Assembly: GCA_030017935.1 (NCBI GenBank)
Contig: JASEGF010000124.1
Span: 1-6,519, forward strand
DNA from: Bacteroidales bacterium
GTDB lineage: Bacteria; Bacteroidota; Bacteroidia; Bacteroidales; DTU049
Reading direction: 5' to 3'
DNA: 6,519 bases
Part shown: piece after piece, positions 1 to 6,287 of the stretch
Numbering within the stretch: position 1 is the first letter of the stretch
Layout of the letters: each line of letters starts with the position of its first letter
Translations under genes and position numbers: made by a program
Notes under the pieces: model-generated
The model's database searches: none
What the model was told of the DNA's origin: nothing
What the model saw: the letters and a program-made list of their open reading frames with translations, nothing else

Positions 1-519
1 AACGAATAACAAAACCGTTTCAACGATTAAAAAGAAGTTTTTGAAAATTGAAACCTAAATAAAATGATTTATATAATATCAATAATTTAAAATATTGTTT
101 TAACGTATCTTCCCTAGAATTAATAAACATTTGATAGCTCAATAGCTTCATGGTTATTGAAGAAATACAGTTTTTAATTATATAAACTTATTGCCTACTA
201 ATATAATGCAAAATAATATATAAAATTAGTAATAAAGAAATCTTAATGAAGTTATATTAAAATTTATTATTGCCTACATAAAATTAAAGCCAAATATCCC
301 TTAACATTTACCCCGTTGGATAATCACACTTAACAATGATAAACTAAAATCGAAGTAAATATCCAACGGGGTAAACTATGCCAACTAAATATTTTCTTTA
401 ATATTTTTTGGGAAGATCCGATATAACAGAATATCGTTTGTGATTAAAAAAAATTAGAAATATATTGAAATAATTATTCCTTTTAATATTAAAATTATAA
501 TTGTTTTTTTACAGTATAA
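1..519. other. Intergenic region, no convincing gene
   Basis: This very AT-rich stretch lies downstream of the TauE/SafE-family gene. I see no tRNA, rRNA or recognisable protein in it. It holds a perfect 16-base inverted repeat (listed separately), an 11-base direct repeat TTATTGCCTAC at 188-198 and 267-277, a small hairpin CGATAT-AACAGA-ATATCG at 419-436, and an AT-only palindrome at 481-494. A minus-strand open frame of 43 codons (20-151) and short open tails on the plus strand at the left edge (stops at 42-44 and 56-58) cannot be told from chance here. No convincing intrinsic terminator follows the transporter gene: the T-run read on the minus strand at about 449-456 has only AT-only, weak stems before it. 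Confidence 0.7.
307..375. repeat. Perfect 16-bp inverted repeat, REP/MITE-like unit
   Basis: Bases 307-322 (TTTACCCCGTTGGATA) are the exact reverse complement of 360-375, with a 37-base spacer, giving a 69-base unit. The CCCC/GGGG cores stand out from surroundings that are almost all A and T. No target-site duplication is visible next to the arms, and no transposase is in the window. On neither strand does a T-run follow directly, so it is not a standard intrinsic terminator. The form suits a REP-type palindromic element, a small non-autonomous transposon, or a structured RNA at the end of the glyA operon. Which of these it is cannot be told without other copies in the genome. Confidence 0.6.
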
Positions 520-1308
520 TTAAATTTTATCTAAGCCATTTAATATAAATTCTTTTATAGAAATTAATCCGGTTAAATCAAGAAAAATTACCATCATTAT
601 TATAACTATTAATATTTTCACAAAATTTAGACTTTTAGTAATAGATAGTCTAGCTGCTATCTGTGCACCAATAATATTGCCTATGCCATGTACTACTCCA
701 TATTTCCAATTTACCATTCCATTAAAAATATAAATGACAAAAGATATAGATACATAAAACAGCACTAAAAAATTTTTAACTGCGTTAGCTTTTATCAGAT
801 CAAAGCCCATTAAGTATATACATGCAAATAAAATATAATATCCTACCCCTACATGAATAAAGCCACCATATAACCCGATAATAAAAAACACTAAATATGT
901 TAAACCGTCTTTTCTTTTAAAATTTTCGTTATTCTCTTTGCCTTTTACCCAGCTATTAGGATTAACAAACATTGAAACAATCATTATTACTAAAACAACC
1001 ATTAGAGCATAACGAAAAAATTCTTCATTTACATTTACAGCAAACAATGCTCCTATTAGAGAACCTACAGCAATTATTATGGCTTGAGGCCAAATACTTT
1101 TATAAGGGATTATTTTGTTTCTAAAAAAGACGGCATTAGATGATAGAGTTTGCATAATGATAGCTAATCTATTTGTCCCATTAGCTATTGTAAATGGTAA
1201 ACCCAACCAATTAAATACAGATAACGATATTATCGTCGCACCTCCCGCCAGAGTATTGATAAATCCAACTAATAATCCAGAAATAATAAGTATAATGTAT
1301 ATTTCCAT
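520..1308 (-). CDS. TSUP (TauE/SafE) family membrane transporter
   Basis: Polytopic inner-membrane protein of 262 residues, a normal length for the TSUP (sulfite exporter TauE/SafE) family. Members move sulfite, sulfonates, sulfur-containing or other organic anions, usually outward; the substrate cannot be told here. The two family half-repeats are visible. The first has FINTLAGGATIISL (about 16-29) followed by GLPFTIANGTNRLA (36-49). The second has GLYGGFIHVGVGYY (145-158) followed by MGFDLIKANAVKNF (167-180). About eight hydrophobic segments can be drawn, near 3-22, 72-92, 97-115, 137-165, 177-196, 203-220 and 228-250, some being paired or re-entrant. The polar stretch 118-135 is a loop between the halves. 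The ATG is 8 bases after the sixA stop and no promoter lies between them, so it is most likely the last gene of the glyA-sixA unit. The family call is firm; transport direction and substrate are unknown. Confidence 0.9.
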   Translation of the reverse strand: MEIYIILIISGLLVGFINTLAGGATIISLSVFNWLGLPFTIANGTNRLAIIMQTLSSNAVFFRNKIIPYKSIWPQAIIIAVGSLIGALFAVNVNEEFFRYALMVVLVIMIVSMFVNPNSWVKGKENNENFKRKDGLTYLVFFIIGLYGGFIHVGVGYYILFACIYLMGFDLIKANAVKNFLVLFYVSISFVIYIFNGMVNWKYGVVHGIGNIIGAQIAARLSITKSLNFVKILIVIIMMVIFLDLTGLISIKEFILNGLDKI

Positions 1309-1316
1309 TTTAATAA

Positions 1317-1820
1317 TTATTCCGGTGAGAAATAGAATAATTTTTTTATAGGTTTTAAATCAAAATTTAGCCATTTATTATTTATAATTTCTATTCCTAG
1401 CATAGAAGCTGTTTTAATTTTATCTACTTCATTATTTGTAAGTAAAGTAGACAGCATAGATATCGAAGGATTATGTCCTAATATCATTACCTTACTAATT
1501 TCATCATCTACTTGATAAATAGTATCTAAATAAGCATTCAAATCTCCAGAATATAATGTATCTTTAACAACAACAATATTATAAGGTAGATTCAATTTAT
1601 CAGCAACTATTTCAGCAGTATGTAATGCTCTTTTTGCACTACTAGAAATTATTAATTGTGGAATAAAATGAGGATTATTAGCTAAAAAATTTGCAGATAA
1701 ACTAGCTTGAGTAATTCCTTTTTCAGTTAGATCTCGCTCAAAATCATTAATGGCTGGATTATGTTTTATGGCATTAGCATGCCTCATTATTATCAAATAT
1801 TTACTATCATTACCAAGCAT
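1317..1820 (-). CDS. sixA: SixA-type phosphohistidine phosphatase
   Basis: Cytosolic histidine-phosphatase-superfamily protein of 167 residues, close to the usual SixA length (about 160). The RHG-type signature is MRHANA with catalytic His14, after the first strand YLIIM. The family pattern RDLTEKGITQA follows at 29-39, then SSAKRALHTAE (60-70) with the phosphate-binding Arg64, and the second catalytic histidine in GHNPSIS (115-121, His116). E. coli SixA removes phosphate from histidine on phosphocarrier or phosphotransfer proteins; the target here is unknown. The chosen ATG lies inside the end of glyA (11-base overlap). The next methionine (Met12) would remove the first beta-strand, so the overlapping start is preferred. 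The tight overlap indicates co-transcription and probably translational coupling with glyA. A broader phosphatase role within the superfamily remains possible. Confidence 0.88.
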   Translation of the reverse strand: MLGNDSKYLIIMRHANAIKHNPAINDFERDLTEKGITQASLSANFLANNPHFIPQLIISSSAKRALHTAEIVADKLNLPYNIVVVKDTLYSGDLNAYLDTIYQVDDEISKVMILGHNPSISMLSTLLTNNEVDKIKTASMLGIEIINNKWLNFDLKPIKKLFYFSPE

Positions 1821-3087
1821 ATAAAGGAAAATCTTTCATTAGTTTATGAACTTCAGATTTTACTTCATTAATATTGTTTTCATTATTAATATCACTTAGT
1901 ACTCTATCAATTAAATTAACGATGATTGGCATATGATTTTCTTTTAATCCACGAGTAGTAACAGCTGGTGTACCCACGCGTATACCAGAAGCTTGGAAAG
2001 GTGAACGTGTGTCGAAGGGGACCATATTTTTATTAATTGTAATATCAGCTTTCACAAGAGTATCTTCAGCTTGTCTACCAGTGAGCTCTGGAAATTTTGG
2101 ACGTAAATCAATCAGCATTAAATGATTGTCAGTACCACCACTAATAACATGATATCCGTTATTAATAAATGCTTTTGCCATAGCTTGTGCATTAGCTCTC
2201 ACCTGTGTAATATATTCACGATATGATGGTTGTAAATCTTCGAAAAAAGCTACTGCTTTAGCAGCAATTACATGTTCTAATGGTCCGCCCTGAGCACCTG
2301 GGAATACAGCACTATTAATGATTTCTGACATCATTTTAATTTTACCTTTTGGAGTAGTAAGGCCCCAAGGATTTTCGAAATCTTTACCGATAAGTATCAT
2401 CCCTCCACGAGGACCACGAAGAGTTTTATGCGTAGTAGTAGTAACTATATGGCAATATTCCAATGGATTATTTAAAAATTTACAAGCTATTAAGCCTGCA
2501 GGATGTGCAATATCTGCCATTAGAATAGCCCCAACGCTATCTGCTATTTGACGCATACGTTTATAATCCCAATCTCTACTATATGCAGAAGCTCCAGCGA
2601 TAATCATTTTCGGTTTTTCTTGCAAAGCAATTTTCTCCATTTCATCATAATCGATGTAGCCATCTTCTTTTACATGATAAGCTATTGGATTATATATAAT
2701 CCCACTAAAATTGACTGGTGACCCGTGAGTGAGATGTCCTCCATGTGATAGGTCTAAACCCATAAATTTATCACCAGGTTTTAGACATGCAAAGAAAACT
2801 GCAAGATTAGCCTGTGCACCACTATGGGGCTGTACATTAGCATATTCAGCACCAAATAATTCTTTAGCTCTATCAATAGCCAATTGCTCAGATTGGTCTA
2901 CTATTTGACAACCACCATAGTATCGTTTTTGTGGATAACCCTCTGCATATTTATTAGTAAGTACAGAGCCCATAGCTTCTAGTACCTGGTTACTTACAAA
3001 GTTTTCACTTGCTATTAATTCTATACCTTCACTCTGTCTATTAAATTCCTGCTGAATTAACGAAAAAATTTTTTCATCTCTTATCAT
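1810..3087 (-). CDS. glyA: Serine hydroxymethyltransferase
   Basis: PLP enzyme that interconverts serine plus tetrahydrofolate with glycine plus 5,10-methylenetetrahydrofolate, the main one-carbon source; cytosolic. The protein has 425 residues, full length for the family. Visible signatures are GIELIASENF (21-30), KYAEGYPQKRYYGG (46-59), HSGAQAN (88-94), LSHGGHLTHGSPVNFSG (113-129), ADIAHPAGL (191-199) with Asp192 for the PLP ring nitrogen, and the PLP-lysine motif TTTTHKTLRGPRGG (216-229) with Lys221. INSAVFPGAQGGP (257-269) and SGIRVGTPAVTTRG (367-380) with the carboxylate-binding Arg370 follow. The N-terminus MIRDEKIFSLI matches the usual start of Bacteroidota GlyA. A TATTTTTG box lies 11 bases before the ATG. 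The stop lies within the first codons of sixA. All key residues are present, so it should be active. Confidence 0.98.
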   Translation of the reverse strand: MIRDEKIFSLIQQEFNRQSEGIELIASENFVSNQVLEAMGSVLTNKYAEGYPQKRYYGGCQIVDQSEQLAIDRAKELFGAEYANVQPHSGAQANLAVFFACLKPGDKFMGLDLSHGGHLTHGSPVNFSGIIYNPIAYHVKEDGYIDYDEMEKIALQEKPKMIIAGASAYSRDWDYKRMRQIADSVGAILMADIAHPAGLIACKFLNNPLEYCHIVTTTTHKTLRGPRGGMILIGKDFENPWGLTTPKGKIKMMSEIINSAVFPGAQGGPLEHVIAAKAVAFFEDLQPSYREYITQVRANAQAMAKAFINNGYHVISGGTDNHLMLIDLRPKFPELTGRQAEDTLVKADITINKNMVPFDTRSPFQASGIRVGTPAVTTRGLKENHMPIIVNLIDRVLSDINNENNINEVKSEVHKLMKDFPLYAW

Positions 3088-3098
3088 AACTTTTTTTG

Positions 3099-3106
3099 CA
3101 AAAATA
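3099..3106 (-). promoter_or_regulatory. Putative -7 box of the glyA promoter
   Basis: Read on the minus strand this is TATTTTTG, an exact match to the Bacteroidota sigma -7 consensus TAnnTTTG, ending 11 bases before the glyA ATG. The extended form TATTTTTGCAAAAAA is shared with the box at the right edge of the window. No TTG lies 19-21 bases upstream, so the -33 element is missing or degenerate. If transcription starts about 6-7 bases after the box, the leader would be only a few bases long. Confidence 0.5.
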
Positions 3107-3134
3107 ACAAAATTTATTATAAAATAATTCTTAT

Positions 3135-3195
3135 TAAAAGATTTTTAGCTTAATAGAAGTAAAAAATTACTAAGCAGAACTAATAAAATCTTTTA
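3135..3195. repeat. 11-bp inverted repeat upstream of glyA
   Basis: TAAAAGATTTT at 3135-3145 is the exact reverse complement of 3185-3195, with a 39-base spacer. The spacer holds a smaller hairpin AGTAA-AAAA-TTACT at 3158-3171. It lies just upstream of the putative glyA promoter and downstream of the lipoprotein gene. The arms are almost all A/T, so the structure is weak, and no T-run follows that would make a clear terminator. It could be an operator, a weak transcription end, or chance in AT-rich DNA. Confidence 0.3.
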
Positions 3196-3250
3196 GAAAA
3201 ATATAATCAATAATTTTAACTATTCTGTAGGTTTTCTATCTGTTAAATAT

Positions 3251-3352
3251 TTAGTAAAATTTAACTACCTCTCCCATTCCCACCGTCACTTTATCTCCTG
3301 CTTTGTAGTCTAATACTTCACTCTCACAGATATTACAAACTATTATAATTAA
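3251..3352 (-). pseudogene. In-frame open extension after the lipoprotein stop
   Basis: Directly after the TAA of the lipoprotein gene, the same frame stays open for 33 codons until TAA at 3251-3253. The translation begins with LIIIVCNIC and ends EVLDYKAGDKVTVGMGEVV followed by KFY. The part at about 3261-3330 is near 43 % G+C, far above the AT-rich spacer around it, and on the minus strand it is purine-rich like the coding strand of a gene. I do not recognise the peptide. It may be the lost C-terminal part of the lipoprotein cut off by a nonsense mutation, or the remnant of another gene. Chance is not excluded: at this base composition a given frame would stay open this long perhaps one time in ten to fifteen. 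Confidence 0.3.
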
Positions 3353-3889
3353 TTATAGCCAATGTATTAAATAAAAAATTAAATAAATTACAAATAAGAC
3401 AAGTAATATTGACAAAACCCAATTAAAAACATTTGTAGGTAATAAATATCCTAATAAAGTCAATAATAATGCTAATACTAGCACCTGTAAAAGTAAACTT
3501 ATAATCCAGTTTAGAGATGAACTGCTACTCATCTCTTGAACTTGTGAATATGTATGTTTAGCGGATATTTTGGTTGGAATAATTACATTGCTTTTAAATA
3601 GTTTGCTGCTTTCTGTTACATTATTTAATTTATTAGTGAAAATACTATTTTGTGTAAAAACAAAACTATTAATTTTTTTAACACTATCAAATTGACTTTT
3701 TCCTAACTCAACTAATGCAAGTTCATTAACCACATTATTGATTTTATTTATTTCACTATTATTGATAGCGACTGCTTCATTTCTAGGTACTTTATTTAGA
3801 TATTCATATTGAGCATGCCAGCTAACATTACAACTAGCTAATAATAATGACAATAAAATGAATAAAATTGAAAATTTGAATGATTTCAT
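3353..3889 (-). CDS. Lipoprotein-like protein with two C-terminal TM helices
   Basis: Protein of 178 residues whose family I do not recognise. The N-terminus is a lipoprotein signal: a basic start (MKSFKF), a hydrophobic core (about 7-18) and the lipobox LASC with Cys20 as the lipidated residue. A polar linker rich in Asn, Lys and Ser follows (21-126), ending in five serines (121-125) encoded by mixed codons. Two strongly hydrophobic segments close the protein, about 127-150 and 154-176, joined by a short PTN turn. A lipid anchor at the front plus two helices at the back implies an inner-membrane protein with a periplasmic linker. This layout resembles some Bacteroidota proteins with a C-terminal YqaE/Pmp3-like hairpin, but the sequence does not clearly match that domain. 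It has its own -7 box 13 bases before the ATG and lies 61 bases after the protease gene. The frame continues past the stop, so the protein may be truncated. Confidence 0.75.
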   Translation of the reverse strand: MKSFKFSILFILLSLLLASCNVSWHAQYEYLNKVPRNEAVAINNSEINKINNVVNELALVELGKSQFDSVKKINSFVFTQNSIFTNKLNNVTESSKLFKSNVIIPTKISAKHTYSQVQEMSSSSSLNWIISLLLQVLVLALLLTLLGYLLPTNVFNWVLSILLVLFVIYLIFYLIHWL

Positions 3890-3902
3890 AATTATATTTT
3901 TA

Positions 3903-3910
3903 CAAAAATA
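3903..3910 (-). promoter_or_regulatory. Putative -7 box of the lipoprotein gene
   Basis: On the minus strand this reads TATTTTTG, an exact TAnnTTTG match, 13 bases before the ATG at 3887-3889. A TTTG lies upstream (3935-3938), but with a 24-base spacer, slightly longer than the usual 19-21 (reported range about 17-23). It suggests the lipoprotein gene can be transcribed apart from the protease gene. Confidence 0.45.
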
Positions 3911-3950
3911 AAAACTTTTTTAAAAAAACATAATCAAAATATCACTATAA

Positions 3951-6194
3951 TTATTGCTTAACCAATGGCAGGAATGTCTCATTATTATCTAATCTCACTT
4001 TCACATAATAAACACCCGTTGCTAAATTATCTAAATTATTTATATCAATATTGTAGCTGCCAACACTCATTTTATTATTGAATACATCATTGACTATCCT
4101 CCCATTAAGGTCTATTAATTGAATAGAAACATTGTATGAATTATTTAGCTCTAAATACAATTTAGTATCAGAATTAGCTGGATTGGGATACAATTTAATT
4201 TCATTACCCGCAAGAGTTTGCGAATTTATGTCGGATAATGAAGTAATATTAATGTCATCAATGTAAATATTATTACCTCCATTAGAATTAAAAGAAAATT
4301 TTAATCTCATATTGTCCATAGTATTTACTAATCCATCTGGAATAATAAAACTGAACTCTGCCCATTGAGCTGTGGAGCTAGGAGTAAATTCAGTTTCTAA
4401 TGGACTAGTAGTAGCTAGATTTTCACCACTTTTCATTAGTTTATTTTGCCAAGTTTCGCCACAATCATTAGATGTATAAACAGTCAATTTATCGTAAATG
4501 GTATCTGCAGGAGTTAAAATGGTACCTGCGACATATTTACCTGCATAAGCTACCTTGAAAGACACTTTTGCATGACCAGATGGTAAATCAGTGAGATCAT
4601 ATGATGGAGTAATAAATTCATCTAAACTACCGGCACTATTACCAGAGAAATTCTGTAAATACATAGATTTGCTACCAGAGTAACCTATTCCATTATTAAT
4701 TTGCCATACAGAGCCAGTATCATTAATTACTATAAAATCATTTATAGAACTAGTCTCGAAAGATTCGCTCATAGGTGCTGTATTATTAGTAGTGGTGCTA
4801 TAAACATGAATATAATTTGTTTTTGTGATAGTATTAGTACCTTGTGCATTGCTTACTTGCAAGGTAACAGCATATGTGCCAGGAGTATTGTATGTGATTG
4901 TCGGATTTTCTATAGTAGAGCTAGCAGGCATACCTCCTGTGAAAGTCCAGTTGAAAGTCGTAGCTGTGCCATTATATGAAGAATTGTAAAAATTCACTTC
5001 TGTACCAGCACATACATATTGTGTAGTAGAGAAAAAATCAGCTATGGGAGCACATTCTACTGGATTATCTTCTATTACACCTGTTGCTTGTAAATTTTCT
5101 GCAGACCAAAGATTACGTCTATAACCATTTAAAGCACCATCTATTCTCTGATACTGCCCTATAGTGAAGATATTATTACAATAACCCCATTGATAATCCA
5201 TATAGTTTTCTATCATATCCGGTTCATCCGGTGTTTCTGTACAAGTATTTCGAGACCCAGGGGTGAAACAGTTAAGAGATGTGTTTTGTGTAGCTACATC
5301 TACAGGTGGAGTGTCATCTACCTCGTCGCCATTAGGTGCTAAAAAAGTTGGGCATCCACTAGTAGCGGGGATAAGTCCTAACATTAAATTTTGAAATGTG
5401 TGATATAAATTAAAATAATGACCTACTTCATGAGTAAAATTACGATTAGCCATATTTATTGGGTAATTTCCGAAATTTTCAGCACTACCTATGGTGCCGA
5501 TGCAATCATGCCTAATTAATATTCCGTCAACATCAGTATCACCACCAGTGAGAGCTTGGCTAAGAGGATTATCTGGAGGGAAAGGCGACATACCACCTAT
5601 CACTGCTCCATCTGGTAATGCCATGCCTTCTGGATAAATAAAATTTACTACAAAAATATTCATATATTTAGTAGGATCCCACACATATTTTTTCATAGTA
5701 TTGAAATATGCATAATTAGTCTCTGGACTATAATGTCTCACTATACCGTCAGTGCAGTTACCATTTGGATCTATATGTGCTAGACGAAATTCTATATTAC
5801 AGTTAGCTGCTCTGCTTTTAAATAAATAATAAGTATCAGCAGTGTCACTATTTTGTTTGTTAAAATCTATATTTAATTTTTCTAAAGCATCTAATACTTG
5901 AGCTTTTGAGATATTGTCAGCTCCATAACTGTGTATTATATGAAATACTACAGGAATAACTCGCTTTCCGTTAATCAAGGTATCAGTTTTTAACATTGAA
6001 AAATCTTTATTGGACAAAGCTTTAAGGTTATCCTCATAAATCATATATTCTACCATGAGATTAGGATTCTCTACTACTTTTTGTCTCAGTAGCATCTCAT
6101 CTGCGGGATACAAATAAATATTATTATTAGTTTGTGAATTCAGAACAAATGCACATGAGATAACGATTAATGATAAAATAAATACTTTTTTCAT
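3951..6194 (-). CDS. Secreted M43-family metalloprotease with PKD and T9SS tail
   Basis: Exported zinc endopeptidase of 747 residues in the pappalysin/cytophagalysin (M43) group of metzincins. An N-terminal signal peptide (1 to about 20, likely cut after LNS) is followed by a pro-region and then the catalytic domain. The zinc site is HEVGHYFNLYH (255-265; His255, Glu256, His259, His265). Downstream are the Met-turn NYMDY (330-334, Met332) and the family's CNNIFTIGQYQRI pattern (339-351). A PKD domain spans about 382-465, with NWTFTGGMPASSTIENPTITY and the closing GTYAVTLQVSN as markers. A beta-sandwich region of MAM or carbohydrate-binding type spans about 475-652, ending YIDDINI. The last 80 or so residues (665-747, from IKLYPNPA to the end) are a type A T9SS sorting domain, so the protein should cross the outer membrane by T9SS and be released or surface-attached. 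The usual metzincin glycine in HExxHxxGxxH is Asn262. VISC at 11-14 also fits a lipobox. A good promoter lies upstream. Confidence 0.95.
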   Translation of the reverse strand: MKKVFILSLIVISCAFVLNSQTNNNIYLYPADEMLLRQKVVENPNLMVEYMIYEDNLKALSNKDFSMLKTDTLINGKRVIPVVFHIIHSYGADNISKAQVLDALEKLNIDFNKQNSDTADTYYLFKSRAANCNIEFRLAHIDPNGNCTDGIVRHYSPETNYAYFNTMKKYVWDPTKYMNIFVVNFIYPEGMALPDGAVIGGMSPFPPDNPLSQALTGGDTDVDGILIRHDCIGTIGSAENFGNYPINMANRNFTHEVGHYFNLYHTFQNLMLGLIPATSGCPTFLAPNGDEVDDTPPVDVATQNTSLNCFTPGSRNTCTETPDEPDMIENYMDYQWGYCNNIFTIGQYQRIDGALNGYRRNLWSAENLQATGVIEDNPVECAPIADFFSTTQYVCAGTEVNFYNSSYNGTATTFNWTFTGGMPASSTIENPTITYNTPGTYAVTLQVSNAQGTNTITKTNYIHVYSTTTNNTAPMSESFETSSINDFIVINDTGSVWQINNGIGYSGSKSMYLQNFSGNSAGSLDEFITPSYDLTDLPSGHAKVSFKVAYAGKYVAGTILTPADTIYDKLTVYTSNDCGETWQNKLMKSGENLATTSPLETEFTPSSTAQWAEFSFIIPDGLVNTMDNMRLKFSFNSNGGNNIYIDDINITSLSDINSQTLAGNEIKLYPNPANSDTKLYLELNNSYNVSIQLIDLNGRIVNDVFNNKMSVGSYNIDINNLDNLATGVYYVKVRLDNNETFLPLVKQ

Positions 6195-6208
6195 AATAAA
6201 TTTTTTTA

Positions 6209-6240
6209 CAAATTTATGGTTTTATTTTTTAATAAACAAA
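6209..6240 (-). promoter_or_regulatory. Bacteroidota-type promoter of the M43 protease gene
   Basis: Read on the minus strand, TTTG (6237-6240) is followed after 20 bases by TAAATTTG (6209-6216), an exact match to the -33/-7 pattern TTG-N19-21-TAnnTTTG used by the primary sigma factor of Bacteroidota. The -7 box ends 14 bases before the ATG, so the leader should be under about 10 bases. The bases between are A/T only, with no Shine-Dalgarno sequence. Confidence 0.7.
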
Positions 6241-6256
6241 ATTTTATTTTTAATTT

Positions 6257-6287
6257 AAAAAAATGAGGCAATGAGGCATGAGCCTCA
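6257..6287 (-). terminator. Hairpin plus T-run on the minus strand
   Basis: On the minus strand, TGAGGC (6287-6282) can pair with GCCTCA at 6269-6264, which is followed directly by seven T's (6263-6257), the layout of an intrinsic terminator with a 12-base loop. The arm can instead pair with the nearer GCCTCA (6277-6272), leaving a 4-base loop. It lies upstream of the protease promoter and would stop minus-strand transcription coming from the right, yet no clear minus-strand gene is seen there. On the plus strand no T-run follows, so it would not terminate in that direction. Confidence 0.4.

Noticed and set aside
2..58. Open tail of a possible plus-strand gene entering from the left (ends KKKFLKIET, or in another frame RLKRSF at 42-44)
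   Set aside because: Two plus frames are open to the edge and neither gives a recognisable protein; too short to call.
20..151. Minus-strand ORF of 43 codons starting MKLLSYQMFINSRED
   Set aside because: The frame is open for about 55 codons, but there is no promoter box, no recognisable motif and a Phe/Leu/Lys/Tyr-rich composition as expected from random AT-rich DNA. It is kept only as a note.
419..436. CGATAT-AACAGA-ATATCG hairpin as a terminator of the glyA operon
   Set aside because: Only six mostly A/T pairs, and on the minus strand it is followed by A-rich rather than T-rich sequence.
1..519. CRISPR array, tRNA or riboswitch in the left spacer
   Set aside because: No regularly spaced repeats, cloverleaf pattern or known aptamer sequence; only one 11-base direct repeat and one inverted repeat.
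1115..1351. Plus-strand ORF of 78 codons across the sixA/TSUP junction
   Set aside because: Antisense shadow of the transporter N-terminus, whose family motifs are clear on the other strand.
2318..2551. Plus-strand ORF of 77 codons inside glyA
   Set aside because: Antisense shadow over the most conserved PLP-binding part of glyA.
3911..3930. T-run/A-run symmetry between the protease and lipoprotein genes as a terminator
   Set aside because: The stem would be only A-T pairs without a GC core, and the same bases lie in the putative lipoprotein promoter spacer.
4701..4979. Plus-strand ORF of 92 codons inside the protease gene
   Set aside because: It lies antisense to the PKD and beta-sandwich part of a well-supported gene and has no motif of its own.
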